A stretch of DNA of 64,000 bases from NCBI GenBank assembly GCA_018907035.1, contig JACCIC010000015.1:5003501-5067500 (forward strand), given 5' to 3'. A program made the translations under genes and the position numbers. Below the pieces are notes generated by a model that did not search any database, was not told where the DNA came from, and was given only the letters and a program-made list of their open reading frames with translations. Numbering within the stretch: the first letter of the stretch is position 1; each line of letters begins with the position of its first letter. The stretch is from Sycobia sp. Sy_11 (taxonomy: Eukaryota > Arthropoda > Insecta > Hymenoptera > Epichrysomallidae). Positions 50,511 to 62,855 of the stretch are shown piece after piece.

Positions 50511-50512
<2 letters not shown>

Positions 50513-50563
<51 letters not shown>
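50513..50563. repeat. (AT)n microsatellite
   Basis: About 25 AT units, 0.2 kb after the previous array. Confidence 0.95.
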
Positions 50564-50566
<3 letters not shown>

Positions 50567-51354
50567 AATTAAGAGGATGAAGGCGCGTAGATGTACGTGC
50601 GCACATCGGTGACACAATAAGGGCGGCGCGTGGATCGATTTTGGATTCATGGTATGCTCGCGACAGTTACGTCAACAGGATGGATGAATGAGCTCGGTAT
50701 GAAAAAATTCGCGGGCGACGATGATTATATAATAACCGTGGGTGATAAATTGGTAATTTGTGAAAATTTTACAAACTTTCAAAGATAATAAGATAAGATA
50801 ATTTATACGTAATGGTTACCCAATGCTGTTCTAATAAAAATTATCTCGTTTAAATATAAAAATATCATTATCCGACCATTATTAAAGCCTGCAAAAAGAA
50901 GCGTCTATATTCAAAGATCCAGATATGTCCATGAATGGCACTCAATATTGTACCAAACACCATCTATGTTTAGAATATTTTGTGTGTTTATCTGAAAGTC
51001 GCAGAAATTAAGGAGGCGTCTTATATTAACCTTGCCTTCTCATTTCCATATATTTCCACCTCTGTGCGGCAATTGAATCATTCCCTACCAATCGCGTTGC
51101 TTTTCTGATTGTGACGAAAATTAAGATAGATAAAAAAGGATTTACAAAAAAAAATTGAAATTTTAAAAATTATATAGTCAGACAAGATCACCTTTGGTAG
51201 AAATATTGACCCAAACTAATATTCGTGGACAAAATATTCACGTTATCATAATAGAAGTAAATTAACAAAAATTTTTATCGGTCACATAGTCTTTACACAA
51301 TGATCTACACTACTAATATCATGGCAGTCATATCATCATTTACCTTTGATGTTA

Positions 51355-51391
51355 TCCGACGTTTCGAACTGCCCCGATTCATCTTCAGGGA
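51355..51391 (-). ncRNA. Hammerhead-ribozyme-like motif, Penelope-like element type
   Basis: On the minus strand TCC-CTGAAGA-T-GAAT-CGGGGCA-GTTC-GAAACGTC-GGA can be read as a hammerhead core: CUGANGA box (51388-51382), stem II GAAU/GUUC, GAAA box (51365-51362), a two-base-pair helix III written in ACGU, cleavage triplet GUC (cut after 51358) and stem I UCC/GGA. Penelope-like retroelements are known to carry such minimal hammerheads, which work as dimers through the palindromic ACGU. One extra U between CUGANGA and stem II departs from consensus and may inactivate it. No reverse transcriptase or GIY-YIG frame is visible nearby, so this would be a solitary terminal relic. Confidence 0.5.
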
Positions 51392-54300
51392 CTAATGAGT
51401 TTAGTCTTTAGTCTTATCTGTATTTTTAATTTTTAATTTAATTTAATTTTTGTTTTATCGATTTTATTTTATTTTTAACTATGATTTTTAGTAATAATTA
51501 CTATTTCAGATTCTACGGGAGTGAATATAAACATACACAGTGTAACTGTCATTATATTACCGTAGTATATCATTGTATAAAGATTGTAAAACCAATAAAA
51601 ATTTGCATAACACAAACTGTAAATATTAGACACCAATGATAGTAGTAACCATACGTAGTTAATTCTGCAACTTTTACAGATATGACTGAATAATAAAGAT
51701 TATTCAAAATTCTGTATTCAAGAATCATATCCTTTTCTTGACCAGTTATGTAATATTTATTCGTCTACTGTGACAGATTGTATTGTATTTTCGTATATTG
51801 AATCTCAATCCCTTTCTATTTTTCTTCTGCCACGTCAAGATGTTGAATGTAATACCAAGAACGTGTCCAAAACTATTACAAAGTCACGAATTTCAATTTT
51901 AAAAAATCTAACAAATCTCAAACGCAGAAACCCCAAACTCACAAATATTAAATCTATAAGCCCACAAACTTTGTACCAGTATTCGGACACACGCACGCGC
52001 ACAAAATATATAAACTCATAAATTTGGAATTCGTTAAGTTTTTTTTAAACCTTACATACAATAATAGTAAAGATATATAAAAATATATATCTTTACTGCA
52101 TCAATTTATTAGTTTATTCGTTTCAAACTTGCGTATTCTTAATTTCTCAATAAAATAACTTATTTTTTCACATGTTTTGATCTGTTTTGAAAAATTCCAA
52201 CTGTCCAAAACTGCAGTAAAAAAATATAGTCTGATCTCAGATCCACACTACTTATTTTTGTTTACGGGTGCTACAACAACAAACTATTGCAGGTTTGAGG
52301 TATTGTAAAAAACTATTGTATGAAAACAATAATTGTTATAGAATGCATTGAAATACATTATTTACAATTGTACAAATCATTGTATTCATAAAATTACAAA
52401 TAATTTTACTGTTTCAATACTATTGTATGATCATATACTTGAGATATTAACTTTTGGACTATTGGTAGACCCTTTTTCAGCGTTGCACTGGTACTTATGG
52501 AAAACTAATTTTCTTTAAATACACAGGTCAACAAAAGCTACGAGGCTGAAACTCCCCGAAAGTTTTCTATGACATCAAGCTAACGCGAGATTTCAACCTA
52601 AATATGCAAGAGACACAGTGTTATTTTTCTTAATTTAGAGGTTATGTAACCTGATAGCCAAAAACTGAATAACAAAAACTAATTGATGCTTCTGACAGTT
52701 CTCTCTCCTTAAAGTTAATTTTTGATATTATAAATAGCAATACGATATTTCAATGAATTTTCTCATACGTATCATTATGCAGCAGATACTTAAATCAATT
52801 AAAAAAGTCGCCACTCGAATATCTTAAACTATTTAATAATTTGCACAGTACGGCAATAATGCGTCCTTTGGCTGCACGGCCATTTACCGGCACATATTCG
52901 CCTTGTAATTGTCGAGAACGGCGTAGAATGGGAATTGCACAGTGGGAGCTGATATCTTGATACGAGGAACGAACGGGCGTGCATGTGTGCGGGACGTCGT
53001 TATTGCCCTTTTCCGAACGTACGAACGGCGCGGCAGCTCGTCGGCCGGCTCTTTTTATTGCTCCCAGAGATCAGTGCGTTCTCTCGCTCGTTCGAGAGGG
53101 GGGGGGGTGTGGGGCGGGAGGCAGAAAATCCTGCGCGATTTATATCCCGTACTTACGGAGCGATTTGCGAAAGATATATATGACGAGACAAATGATTCTC
53201 TATGTTAAATCCTCGACTAATTGCGTTATGAGCGAAGATACGCAAGGGCGAGGGATGGACTTTTGGCATTGCCATTTCCTGTGCCCAACGGGATTATACT
53301 GGACGCAAGCATAGAGAACAATTAATAATTTCGAACTGAAGAAGTTTGGAATTATTTATCGCGCGGCCTGTCAACTTTTCCCGGGTAAATAATCAAACGT
53401 CGTTGGCTATTCCGAATTTCATAAAGGATTCAAGATTCTCTGCATCATTCTGTTTTGCAGTGAAAAATCGTGAATTACGACGCTTATATGCTTATAAAAA
53501 TAAGACGAGCCGTTAACAATCATATCGATAAACACAAACTATAATGTGTTGTGAAGGATTTTCACGCGCTCGTAAGCGTGAATCTGTTCTCGCAATTAAT
53601 GTACCATAAAAAGCGATCAGTTATCCTACGTGTTTTGGCACTATTTCTCGAATTACCTAATATCACCAACAAATTGTTTCTTAAAGTACTGTAAAAGGTT
53701 AAATATATTATAGTTTTTTCTAAATATATCTTTTTATTTTTGTCGAAACATCCAGGGATACAAGTCCAATCAAAATATGCTACCTTGACGCCGAAAGTTA
53801 TAAAAAAAAGTTACCTAGAAGAACTGTTTAAAATTTAATAGCAAACAATTTCGTGCTCGTGATAATTCAGGCGCTATTCTGTAGAACTTTCAGTTCTTGA
53901 AATATTATAGCGAATGAGCATTTTGTCTTTACTTACAGACGTCTTTTTTGTCAATTTACCTACCTGCTTCCGTGACATTCATATATAGATCAGAGTAATT
54001 AATAGCAGAAAAGTAATGAAAGTATATTATAATTGTTAGGATCGCTGTTTAGGATATGATTTCGGATGGTACATACACAGCAGATTCTTCTACTTTAAAA
54101 TACGATGCACTGGAATTTTAGTGCCAACAACCGTTGATCATTTTATGGCACTTCGGTTGTTCCCCAAACCTCATTCCCCATTCAGTTCCGATATTGCGAG
54201 AAACTAATTTTATAAGACCAATGTTTTGCGCGAAGTCCTGAGGATTATTTGGTCAAAATTTCGTGACCCGTGAAATCGAAACGATTGCATTGTCCAAAGA

Positions 54301-54593
54301 CAAATTGCGCGCCTATCAACGACTTTTAAAGTAAATTGAGAAATTAGACCAGCGTCTCTATAGTCTCGGTGTACACAGTGGAACGATCGATGATTCGCTT
54401 TGATTGAGACTTAAAAGAACACGAACTCCTCGAATATACATGCGCACATGCGGGCGTCAGCATTGTCGGCGTGGCGTCGGCGTCGTCGAAATAGATCTTG
54501 ATGGACGAGCGATTAAAAACTAAGCGCTAATAACAGCCTGCGCGATCGTTCGATGTGCACGTGCTCTATATAATCAGCGAACTGGATTGCGAA

Positions 54594-54594
<1 letters not shown>

Positions 54595-54650
<56 letters not shown>
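54595..54650. repeat. (AT)n microsatellite
   Basis: About 27 AT units following a GC-richer 150-bp patch. Confidence 0.95.
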
Positions 54651-54652
<2 letters not shown>

Positions 54653-56269
54653 GTTATCCGCATCGGCGAATTATATCTTTTCAACAGGGTCATCGCTGTT
54701 TAATTAATGCTCGCGTAAAGGTAAAAAGTGCGTTTATTCGACCCTCTGCTTGTTTTTGCATTAATTAATTTATAATATACGTATAAGGAGGAATAGTTAA
54801 TGTAATTGTAAGTTGTATAGCGTGCCAATTGTATTAATTCTTCGTTGGGTAAGATTTTTCAGAATTAAAATTATTTTTCTGTTTTTGCTTCTTAGTAATG
54901 TAAAATTGCTAATTAAGTGCAGAATAATGAATTCAATTTGTTAAAGCAAACCTTCATGACTGTTCTAAATATTGCAATCATTGTTTACTATGAATTAATA
55001 TAACTCGACTAAATTTTACGATCAATCGAAAAATAGATACAACAATGATTAAAGGTCAATATAACAGAGTAAATGCAATAAAACCATTATTATATATAAT
55101 ATATAATAATGTAACAATTATTTAAAAACAATAAATCGTTTTTATTCTTAAAAAATTTTTTAAAAACGTGAAATTTCAAAGCTGCAAGATTTAGTATTCA
55201 TAACCAAATGTACATAAAATTAATGACTTCGATATTATTACGAATCGCAATTCTCGCATAATAAAGCATGTTATGAGGAACTCTATAAAAAGGAATCCAG
55301 AACAAATATTTCCAATATTATATGATGCTACTTTGATTAAAGAATTTAAACAATTCCAATACAAGAAAAAATACTGAAAGTATAGTCGTATTTAGACATT
55401 AATAAAAGTTTTAATATGCTAGAATAAATAAGAAATATTAATAATGGAATATTTGGTACATAAAATAAAAATCTATTGAAAAGCCATTTATCTAAAGTGG
55501 AGAAAAAATGGCTACAACAAAAAAATTGCAATATTATTCTTCAAACTACAAAAATAATTTTCAAAAAAAATAATACAAATTTAAAAAGTTCTATTTAAGT
55601 ATAATAAGAAGGATAAATAGTGAAAAGAAAATGCTTAATACTAAAGAACCAAAGTATGCACACTACTGCATATTAAAGCGCATTATTTTGGTTTAAGACT
55701 TCAATAAACCAGAGCACTTGGGTGATCTTTCTGTGTCGTAAAGTGGATAAGAAAAATATTAAAAGAAAAATAAAAAAAAAGAAAGTTAGAAGAAATAAAT
55801 AAATAAATATTCCAACAGAAATTATAATCTATGATATTACAATGTATACTTGTGAATTTATGTATGCAATATTGTGCAAGTACACGTTCAAACATTTCAT
55901 GATAAATGTATATTTCATAAAAATAAAGAAAAACAAACAGTATCTTTCCTAAAATATTAATATCAATTAATGACCTAGATTTTTCTAAACAACCTAAGTC
56001 GACATTTAACGATAAAATATTCATACATTTAAAAAATATATGCTATTTATGAATTGTAAATTATGAACTCCAGGGAAAGGCAATACTTGTCTCAGAATGA
56101 TTATTTCCAATCATATTTAAACAAATAGCTGTATTGTAGATGGTTACTGATCATTGGAGTAGTTCAAAGTTTTCCATTATTATCGAATAGCCGATAAAAG
56201 AAGATAAAAGAAACTGATGACCAAAGATCGCAAGTGGTCTTCGCTCAGAAATATCTTCGCTCCTCCAGA

Positions 56270-57310
56270 AGGAAAATTCCAAAGTAACGCCCACAGGCAC
56301 AAGATCCTCCCGTTGGTCGTAAACTAAATCTGAGATCAGTCGAGCGCTCGCATAGCCATTAAATTAGTTTACCCGCCATTACCGCCGAACAGTTACATGC
56401 ACTGATGGGAGGACTGGCTCTATAATCCACTTCTCCGCATGGATAAATTCCAGGGGCAATTTCTCGACAGCGGAACGAATGCCGCGCCGCGTTTATATGT
56501 ACTCGATCGTAATAGAAACGACAATGAAGAGAGAGCGCGCGAGAGAGAGAGAGGGGGGAGGGGGAGAGGGACAACTGACGAGGGTTCGAGCGCAAAATCG
56601 CTCAATAAATCCTATAGCTCGCCTGTGTCGAATGGGATGCCTGGAAACGCGCGAATCTTCCGCGGTGCTCCGCTCCTCGCTCCGACGCAAGGTCGGGCCG
56701 TAATCGAAGGTCCAGCTGGGACGTCTCGTATACGCACGACGTTACAGGCATAGGGGGGGGAGGGGTGAAGAAGAAGGTTCGAAGCGGCTCGATAAAAATT
56801 TTATGGGCGTGAGAAAAAAAAACCAGCGAAGAAGATGAACTCGCGAGGAAGCGTGGGCCACCGGCGCTTGTTACAGGCCTGTCCTCGAAAGATCCGGGGG
56901 GTGGGCGGGGGAGTGGTTTTTTTCAGGAAAAGGTATATTGATTGGGAGGGATCGTGGGAGGAGGTTACCGAGGCACAAAAGGCTATCTCGATCGGCATTT
57001 TTGAAAGCTTCGTCATTTCCGGGCTGTATATTTTATTTATTTATAGAGAGCGCCTTATCTTCGCGACTGCTGGAGGCGAGGGCGAGCTTGCCGAAGAACC
57101 GAGCAGCCCAGCTTTTGCGCGCTAAATTATGCATTATTCCCTCGCCCTCCCCCCCCCCACTCTCCCCCAGCCCCGTCGGCGTTTCAAGAGCTTCTAAATT
57201 TTTCCGCAATTGTATTCACGGCGTATAGGTGTAGACGCCGCACTTTGACGTAATAAACTTTGTCTTTGCTGCGCAGCCAGGCTCGAGGTTCGTTTTATGC
57301 TCGGCGACGC
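56270..57310. other. GC-rich island
   Basis: CpG-dense sequence with GA-rich (about 56525-56575), G-run (56753-56765) and C-run (57150-57160) tracts between AT-rich flanks. Several overlapping open frames on both strands are Arg/Ser/Pro-rich and not recognisable. It may be a promoter or enhancer; no exon supported. Confidence 0.35.
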
Positions 57311-60300
57311 GGCAGTGATGGGAGAACCTATTTTTACGTGATATAAAATAATGAGTTCTTTCTAAACATCTCGTCCTTATTTAAAAGATTCAGATAATTT
57401 GATGCACTTTTTACCTTTCACTTCGGTATCCATTTATTTATAATAAAAATATCAGATTTTTCGCAAACTCAAATCATTGCCAAACCAATTGCAAACCTTA
57501 TGCGCGGTCGTACGAGCGCAGACCTCCTGTTTAACTGACCTATATTACTTTTATCAAACATAAAAGGTACCAGCTTAACATGGATTATCTGATTTCATGT
57601 TAAAATTAAATGTGACAGATTTTTTATTTTTATGCTAACCTCCGTTAAGCATTCTACCGACAGACGCGAGCTTTTTCCTTTTTAATAAAATATAATGACA
57701 TTTCTACAATTCGTAAGCCAAGCTGCTCAAATTCATATGTATATAATGATACGTACATAAAATTCCTCTTTATAAGCCGAAATGCCTCTACACCATCCAG
57801 AATTTTTTTTCCCAAGAGTTATGCGTACTTTACTTAATCCATTTTTTTCATGCCAACGTATAGTAGTGAAGATAGAGTCAAAGTCATAAAATTTATTATC
57901 TCCCAAAATCCAATGTGAAATTTTTTTTAATGTCGAATGCGCTATTAATGTCTACCATTGATTCTTTTCATTATTCAGCGCTGCATGAGCTAAGTAAATA
58001 CATTTATAGGGTACATAAAAAGAGCTGCTGATATCTTTTCATGGGTCTATTGAGTTAGATATATATATATATGATAGCTTCAATGAGATCTCGAGTGAGA
58101 TCTTTACAGACTTCCTAAAGAGATTTGAAGACCAATAGAAATATTTATTAGTTTAGTGAATAGCTGTTAGTGATAGTGGATTTTATATTTTTTTAGCGAG
58201 GTCTCAAAAATATAATACATAATTTTTTAACGCATTATATCATACTGCAGAATTGTGTCGATGAATTAGACGTTGCTGAGAAAGCCATTTACAACTTTTA
58301 TTGTGATGAAGCTCACACCACTTGAGTTATAATATTTTCAGAAAAAGGAAAACCGATCTCTTACGAAGTACTCAACACCTACAGATTTAGATATTCACAA
58401 TGTGAACATTGCGCTCATCTTTTCAGGCGCTAGTACAGCAAAGAACTGCCACAGGGATTATGCTATGCATTAGCTGCATAGCTGATGTAATCAATGACTG
58501 GAGAGTCCTCAACGGAGATTATTGATCGTCCATAGGCAGATATTTATGATTTGAACTAGAACTTTCGTTGGATCTAAAGAGGTCGCATAGCATTAATCGG
58601 CATATGGATTAGAAAATGCGTAATATGTTAATTCATACGGAATACTCAATTGAGAATCTGTAACGAAGCTACCACGATTAACTCAGTCCAGATTTTGAGT
58701 AAAAGACTAATCAAAACCGGCGAAAGCTCGTCAGAATGACAAATAAAATATATTATTTAAAGTGCGGTTTGAGAACACTAACTTTGATATATTTGACTAT
58801 AAAACGGGAGATTGCTTTGAAAACACCAATATAGCTTAGTCTCGTGAAATATAAAACGCTTATAATCTAGTGAACTGACAATTCTATTGAAAAAAAAATT
58901 GCAAAGATTATAAAGTAGCCAAATCGATTAGAATTCCATAGTACATTTTGTAAGTTCTCTTTAAAATTTAAAAAAAAAAAGGAGACTATGGCTTTTATCT
59001 GGTATACTGTCTGGCTGTTCGGCTCTATTAAATTGAATGTGACTATATCCTTTAGTATAATCATCTTGTCGAACAGCATATTTTCGCCGCAAAAAGACGA
59101 CCTTACTTGCTAGCTTTTTCGAAGACAACGGTAGGTGTACGATAAGAATTGTTAAAGAGGAACTGCCAAGAGATCATATCCATATATCCAACTTGTCTGA
59201 AGATCCGAAAGGCTTTCCACCCTAGCTTTGATATAATGGCATATAACTCCGAGATCTACATCCTGATTTGGAATGTAAATTTTTGAAAGCGGCACGAATT
59301 GTTTGATCAAAACTGCATGGATAAGGATACAGGGGATAAGGTAAAGAAATTTTTAAAAAGTTTCGTCCATCTTGTTAATGATGTGAACTTTTACTTCGTT
59401 TTTTTTTATTAACTCACAAGTATTATATTGAAATTTCATTATGTACTTGATATATTTGATGCGAAAATATTATGTTTAAAAATAATAAAAAGTACATACA
59501 GAAAACGAAGTCCGGAATTCTTTTTACTGTTTTTGGAATTTAAATAGTTGGTAGTTCTAGTAGGCGTGAAATACATAAAAAAGGTATATATAGTTCATAG
59601 GCCCAACGTCAAAGTTTACGATTAAAGGAGTCATTAGTATTCTATATATTAATGTAATAATATCTGTTTCTATGATTTGCGTACCACAGAGTATGAAACT
59701 AATAATTGAAGGACTAAAGGTCAAACGTATATCTTTGTAATGGAAACTACTAATGCATTTATTCTTGTTCAATCTATAAAATGATATAGAAATATATTCA
59801 AATGTATACAAAAAATCGCTTAGATATGTTGTTATATAAAAAAAAAGTACATTTTTATATGCAAAATAATTTTAAAAGTTCAAAATACTACAAAATCAGG
59901 TATTAAATTTAATCTTACATGATCTACATATTTACTAATATCACACATATTATAGATAAATAATAAAAGTATGATTATTTAAATTAACCTTTATTCTAAA
60001 ATTAGTACTAAATCAGTAATAACTTCAATCTAAAAGCAACAAAATTAAGTAGGCTTTCAATCTTAATATTTCATTATAATATATGGAGATAAAGATATGA
60101 ATGAATAAATATAGAAAGCCAAAATAAAAAAAAGTATGAAGTATTAAATTTTGTTAGCAAGCTAGTAAATGATATCAGATAACAAGAAAGTAATCATTTA
60201 ATCTGCAATATCTATTTAATAATCGAAAAGAAAAAAATAGAATAATAGTATTCAACCAAATTAATTAGAAATGTATTCCGAATCATTTATAGATTTCTGT

Positions 60301-61477
60301 ATTCCATAAATTTATTAGAAAATCTTAATTAATAAACATATTTTATTTATATTAAATCGAAGCCTTTTTCAATCATCTTGTTTGCAAATATTTCCACGGT
60401 AACGAAGTAAAAAGATTTGGCAGAATGTTTGTTTTATCTTAACAATCACTCAAAGTTTCCATAAAATTTTCCATCTTTTAATTTACTGAATTGTAATGTA
60501 CTCTAAATTGATTAAAAAGATTTAATTTAATGAATAGCTAAAATATGGCTGAAGTAAAAGATTGTATTATAGAAAAGAGCACAAAACTATCGTTTACACA
60601 ACGAAGACGACACTATACATTCCTTACTGAATAATACAATTATTCCTACGCTACAGTGCTAAATTAATACATATTTTGAATCTAGAAATAATAGAAACTT
60701 TAAAACTGCTTATGTACCTTTCGTATATTAGTTATCTAAAGCCTTAGGCAACTTACTAGTAAAATCTAGAGGGCAGGATAAGGAAGACGGTAAGAGAAAT
60801 TTTCAAGAAAACAATACTGAATTTTTTGAAGTTTATTGTTATATTGTACACATTCTCAGCTTTATTCTTAATAGCTGAAGAGCTTTATAATTTCAACTGA
60901 ATTATGTCCTATTATTTTTTTCAACTAATAATGGAATAAGCTTAGGATATGACCCGAAAATATTCTCAGTTCCCAAACATTTGAGATTTTCCCAATACTT
61001 TGTATGCCAAATCTATATTTTCTCGTATTATTATATTAGATTCAAATTAATTAATGAAAATTCCCGAAATCCTTCTAGTAACTATTAACTATCTTCCAAA
61101 AAACACTTTGCTGAAGTTTTTCTGATCTCCTAATTGTATGAAAAAATATGTTCTTGAAATCATTGTTACATGTTTGAAATTCGCTTTTTCTGAAGTTGTA
61201 TCTCTATAGTTTTAAACATCTAAATGACACTTTTTTTGAACTTGTAACATTATGACATTATATAAATAAATCAAATGATATCATCCTTGCAAAAAGTATA
61301 ACTTTATATGTATATTAAATCCAAATATATGAATGAACATTCTTGATTCAGTTTATGCTTTAGTGACGAAAACACTCTTACGTTTCATTTTCATTACTGA
61401 AATTGTGATATACTAATGAAATTTTAATTTGAAATTTACTCATTCTATAGCCGTATACAGTACATCTATCCAATAAC

Positions 61478-61537
61478 TCAAGCATTTTTATTAAATTGTA
61501 ACATTATGACCAAGTATGTGGTAATAGAAGCTGTAAT
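61478..61537 (-). CDS. Gustatory receptor exon 4, C-terminus
   Basis: Acceptor TTTCTTTTAG, then ITASITTYLVIMLQFNKNA and TGA. TYLVIMLQF is an exact match to the TYhhhhhQF motif of insect gustatory receptors. An ATTAAA at 61428-61423, about 50 nt past the stop, could be the poly(A) signal. Confidence 0.9.
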   Translation of the reverse strand: MTASITTYLVIMLQFNKNA

Positions 61538-61614
61538 CTAAAAGAAAAATAAGATCTTATTGGACACGAATAAATTCCAAACTCCAATCTTAAATATTTC
61601 ATTACGATACATAC

Positions 61615-61704
61615 CGATATTAACAAAGAATTATCTAACACAAAGAGGTTAAATGGAGTGAATTGCAAATTTTGATTCAACAGGTAGTTGGAAAATAACC
61701 TCAG
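61615..61704 (-). CDS. Gustatory receptor exon 3
   Basis: 90 nt between TTCTTACAG and GTATGT encode LRLFSNYLLNQNLQFTPFNL, then FVLDNSLLIS. This is the family's conserved region before TM7 (typically ..FS.QLL....F...GFF.ld..LL). Confidence 0.88.
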
Positions 61705-61779
61705 CTGTAAGAAAAGAGTAATATTTATTTATTCTGCAATATCGCTTCCATAAATATCAAAACATATATTTGGATTTAC

Positions 61780-61848
61780 CTTCGTTTCCAATGCTTGATC
61801 ACGTACGCGAGCTAGAAACTTATTCACTATTTTCGTAGTATTCTTACT
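61780..61848 (-). CDS. Gustatory receptor exon 2
   Basis: 69 nt between TTTTCAG and GTAAAT encode SKNTTKIVNKFLARVRDQAL, ending ETK. It corresponds to the intracellular loop before the last membrane segment in this family. Too short to stand out as an ORF, but its phase and borders fit exactly. Confidence 0.85.
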
Positions 61849-61919
61849 CTGAAAATTTATTGTCAATACCAATTAAAGCACTTGTCGAATAAAATCATTT
61901 CATACAACTAAGACATTAC

Positions 61920-62855
61920 CTCTATCAGCACAGCAGTAGCAGATTGCGTTACAGAAGCCAATACAAAAAAATCATGCAGGCATAGAACACAGCAAAGTAT
62001 GCATTCTTGGTATGTTAAAACTGACTTCTCAAATGCCAATCGGCCAATGATGTAGTATCCATAGACTGTTACACGAAGAATAATGAACGAAATACAAAGA
62101 AGGATTGGCCCGGAATAAAAACTTGATATATCCTCAGATATCTCGCATATAGATATGTGCAATTCGTGCAAACGTAAAAATCTTGGATTATTTTCGTAGA
62201 AGAGAAAAATCTTATTCTTGTTAATAAGTCCGTGAAAAATTCTCTTCAAATCCTTATTAATTATTTTGAAATAATTTCGTAAAAATTTATGAACCATAAT
62301 AAATTGCAACAGTGTATAACAAATTATAATACCACTAAAGGCCCCAAAAAAGCCACGAATAAAAACCTGTATATCAAAGTTCTTGGCTTTCCATAGGTAA
62401 ATCGCTAATGAAATGAAATTGTATACAAATATTATCACTAGATTGGTGCAAGTGAAATACTTTGGTCAGATACTGCCAGTATACATGACAAGTTTCGTAC
62501 AAGTATAAATTTTATTAATTAATTGGACAAGTTTTTTCTGACGAATAAGAAATATAAACCAATTCCCAATAATTATCAAAATACAAATCAATGTTTCGAT
62601 AAAACTTACATGTGAATCATGACTGTTGAAAATAAAATTGAGATTGGAATAATTAAATCCTGCGTAAAAACATATTAGCAGAAAATTGTACAGAGAGCCA
62701 GATTGCGAATATGTTGCTAGCTTTTTGACTTCTTCATGTTTTAGTGGCGTGATGTTAAGCTTCATCGGAGCAATGCCAAACACTTTAAAAATATAATAAA
62801 TACTGTGCTCGAGAAAATTGTTATTATTATAGATGAAGCGTTTAAAAAACGTCAT
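61920..62855 (-). CDS. Gustatory receptor exon 1 (contains TGA at 62468-62466)
   Basis: Starts MTFFKRFIYNNNNFLEHSIY and runs through the first hydrophobic segments (LYNFLLICFYAGF, FIETLICILIIIGNWFIFL), the TGA at codon 130, then IIFVYNFISLAIYLW, ISSFYSGPILLCISFIILRV and LASVTQSATAVLIE before donor GAG|GTAATG. This is the first Met in the open frame and gives a normal receptor N-terminus. Confidence 0.85.

Larger units (their letters stand above)
45455..51354. other. AT-rich intergenic stretch
   Basis: No gene recognised. It holds poly(A) at 46809-46832 and 50082-50103, an imperfect TGTTATTATAG-type repeat at 48905-48985, a perfect inverted repeat at 49878-49914 and two (AT)n arrays at 50243-50289 and 50513-50563. 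Short open frames give unrecognisable peptides. Confidence 0.6.
51392..61477. other. Gene-poor region left of the receptor gene
   Basis: No gene supported. GC-richer patches lie at about 52.85-53.31, 54.42-54.59 and 56.27-57.31 kb; open frames in them look compositional. An (AT)n array lies at 54595-54650. From 57.4 to 61.4 kb the sequence is AT-rich, and I searched its minus strand for further receptor exons (TYLVI-type ends) without success. Around 58.2-59.4 kb some frames look vaguely protein-like but are full of stops and match nothing I can name. Confidence 0.55.
61478..62855 (-). pseudogene. Gustatory receptor (insect 7tm_7 family), full length with one in-frame TGA
   Basis: Insect gustatory receptors are seven-transmembrane ligand-gated cation channels of taste and CO2-sensing neurons. 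Seen: the exons 62855-61920, 61848-61780, 61704-61615 and 61537-61478 join in phase 0 at every border (GTAATG..TTTCAG, GTAAAT..TTACAG, GTATGT..TTTTAG) and give 384 codons, the usual length. Three phase-0 introns near the C-terminus are the known arrangement of the family. The end reads LRLFSNYLLNQ...FNLFVLDNSLLIS then ITASITTYLVIMLQF, an exact TYhhhhhQF signature. Upstream are several hydrophobic segments. The single defect is TGA at codon 130 (62468-62466), between the LINKIY and NLVIIF segments, in the same frame on both sides. Likely a very young pseudogene or a polymorphic null; a sequencing error or readthrough is possible. The orthologue is unknown. Confidence 0.9.

Noticed and set aside
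54132..54169. Inverted repeats GTGCC/GGCAC and AACAACCG/CGGTTGTT considered as a hairpin RNA
   Set aside because: The two pairs cross rather than nest, so no stable single hairpin forms.
55346..56024. Hydrophobic minus-strand frames tested as odorant or gustatory receptor exons
   Set aside because: AT-rich Phe/Ile/Tyr content alone gives hydrophobic frames; no TYhhhhhQF or receptor splice pattern.
56439..56780. GGTTCGA-type B-box matches considered as tRNA genes here and near 40.5 kb
   Set aside because: No A box at the right distance and no cloverleaf stems.
58200..59400. Stop-riddled plus-strand stretch with fragments such as AEKAIYNFYCDEAH and LKIRKAFHPSFDIM
   Set aside because: Suggestive of an old decayed coding sequence, but no family could be recognised by eye; translated search with frameshift tolerance is needed.
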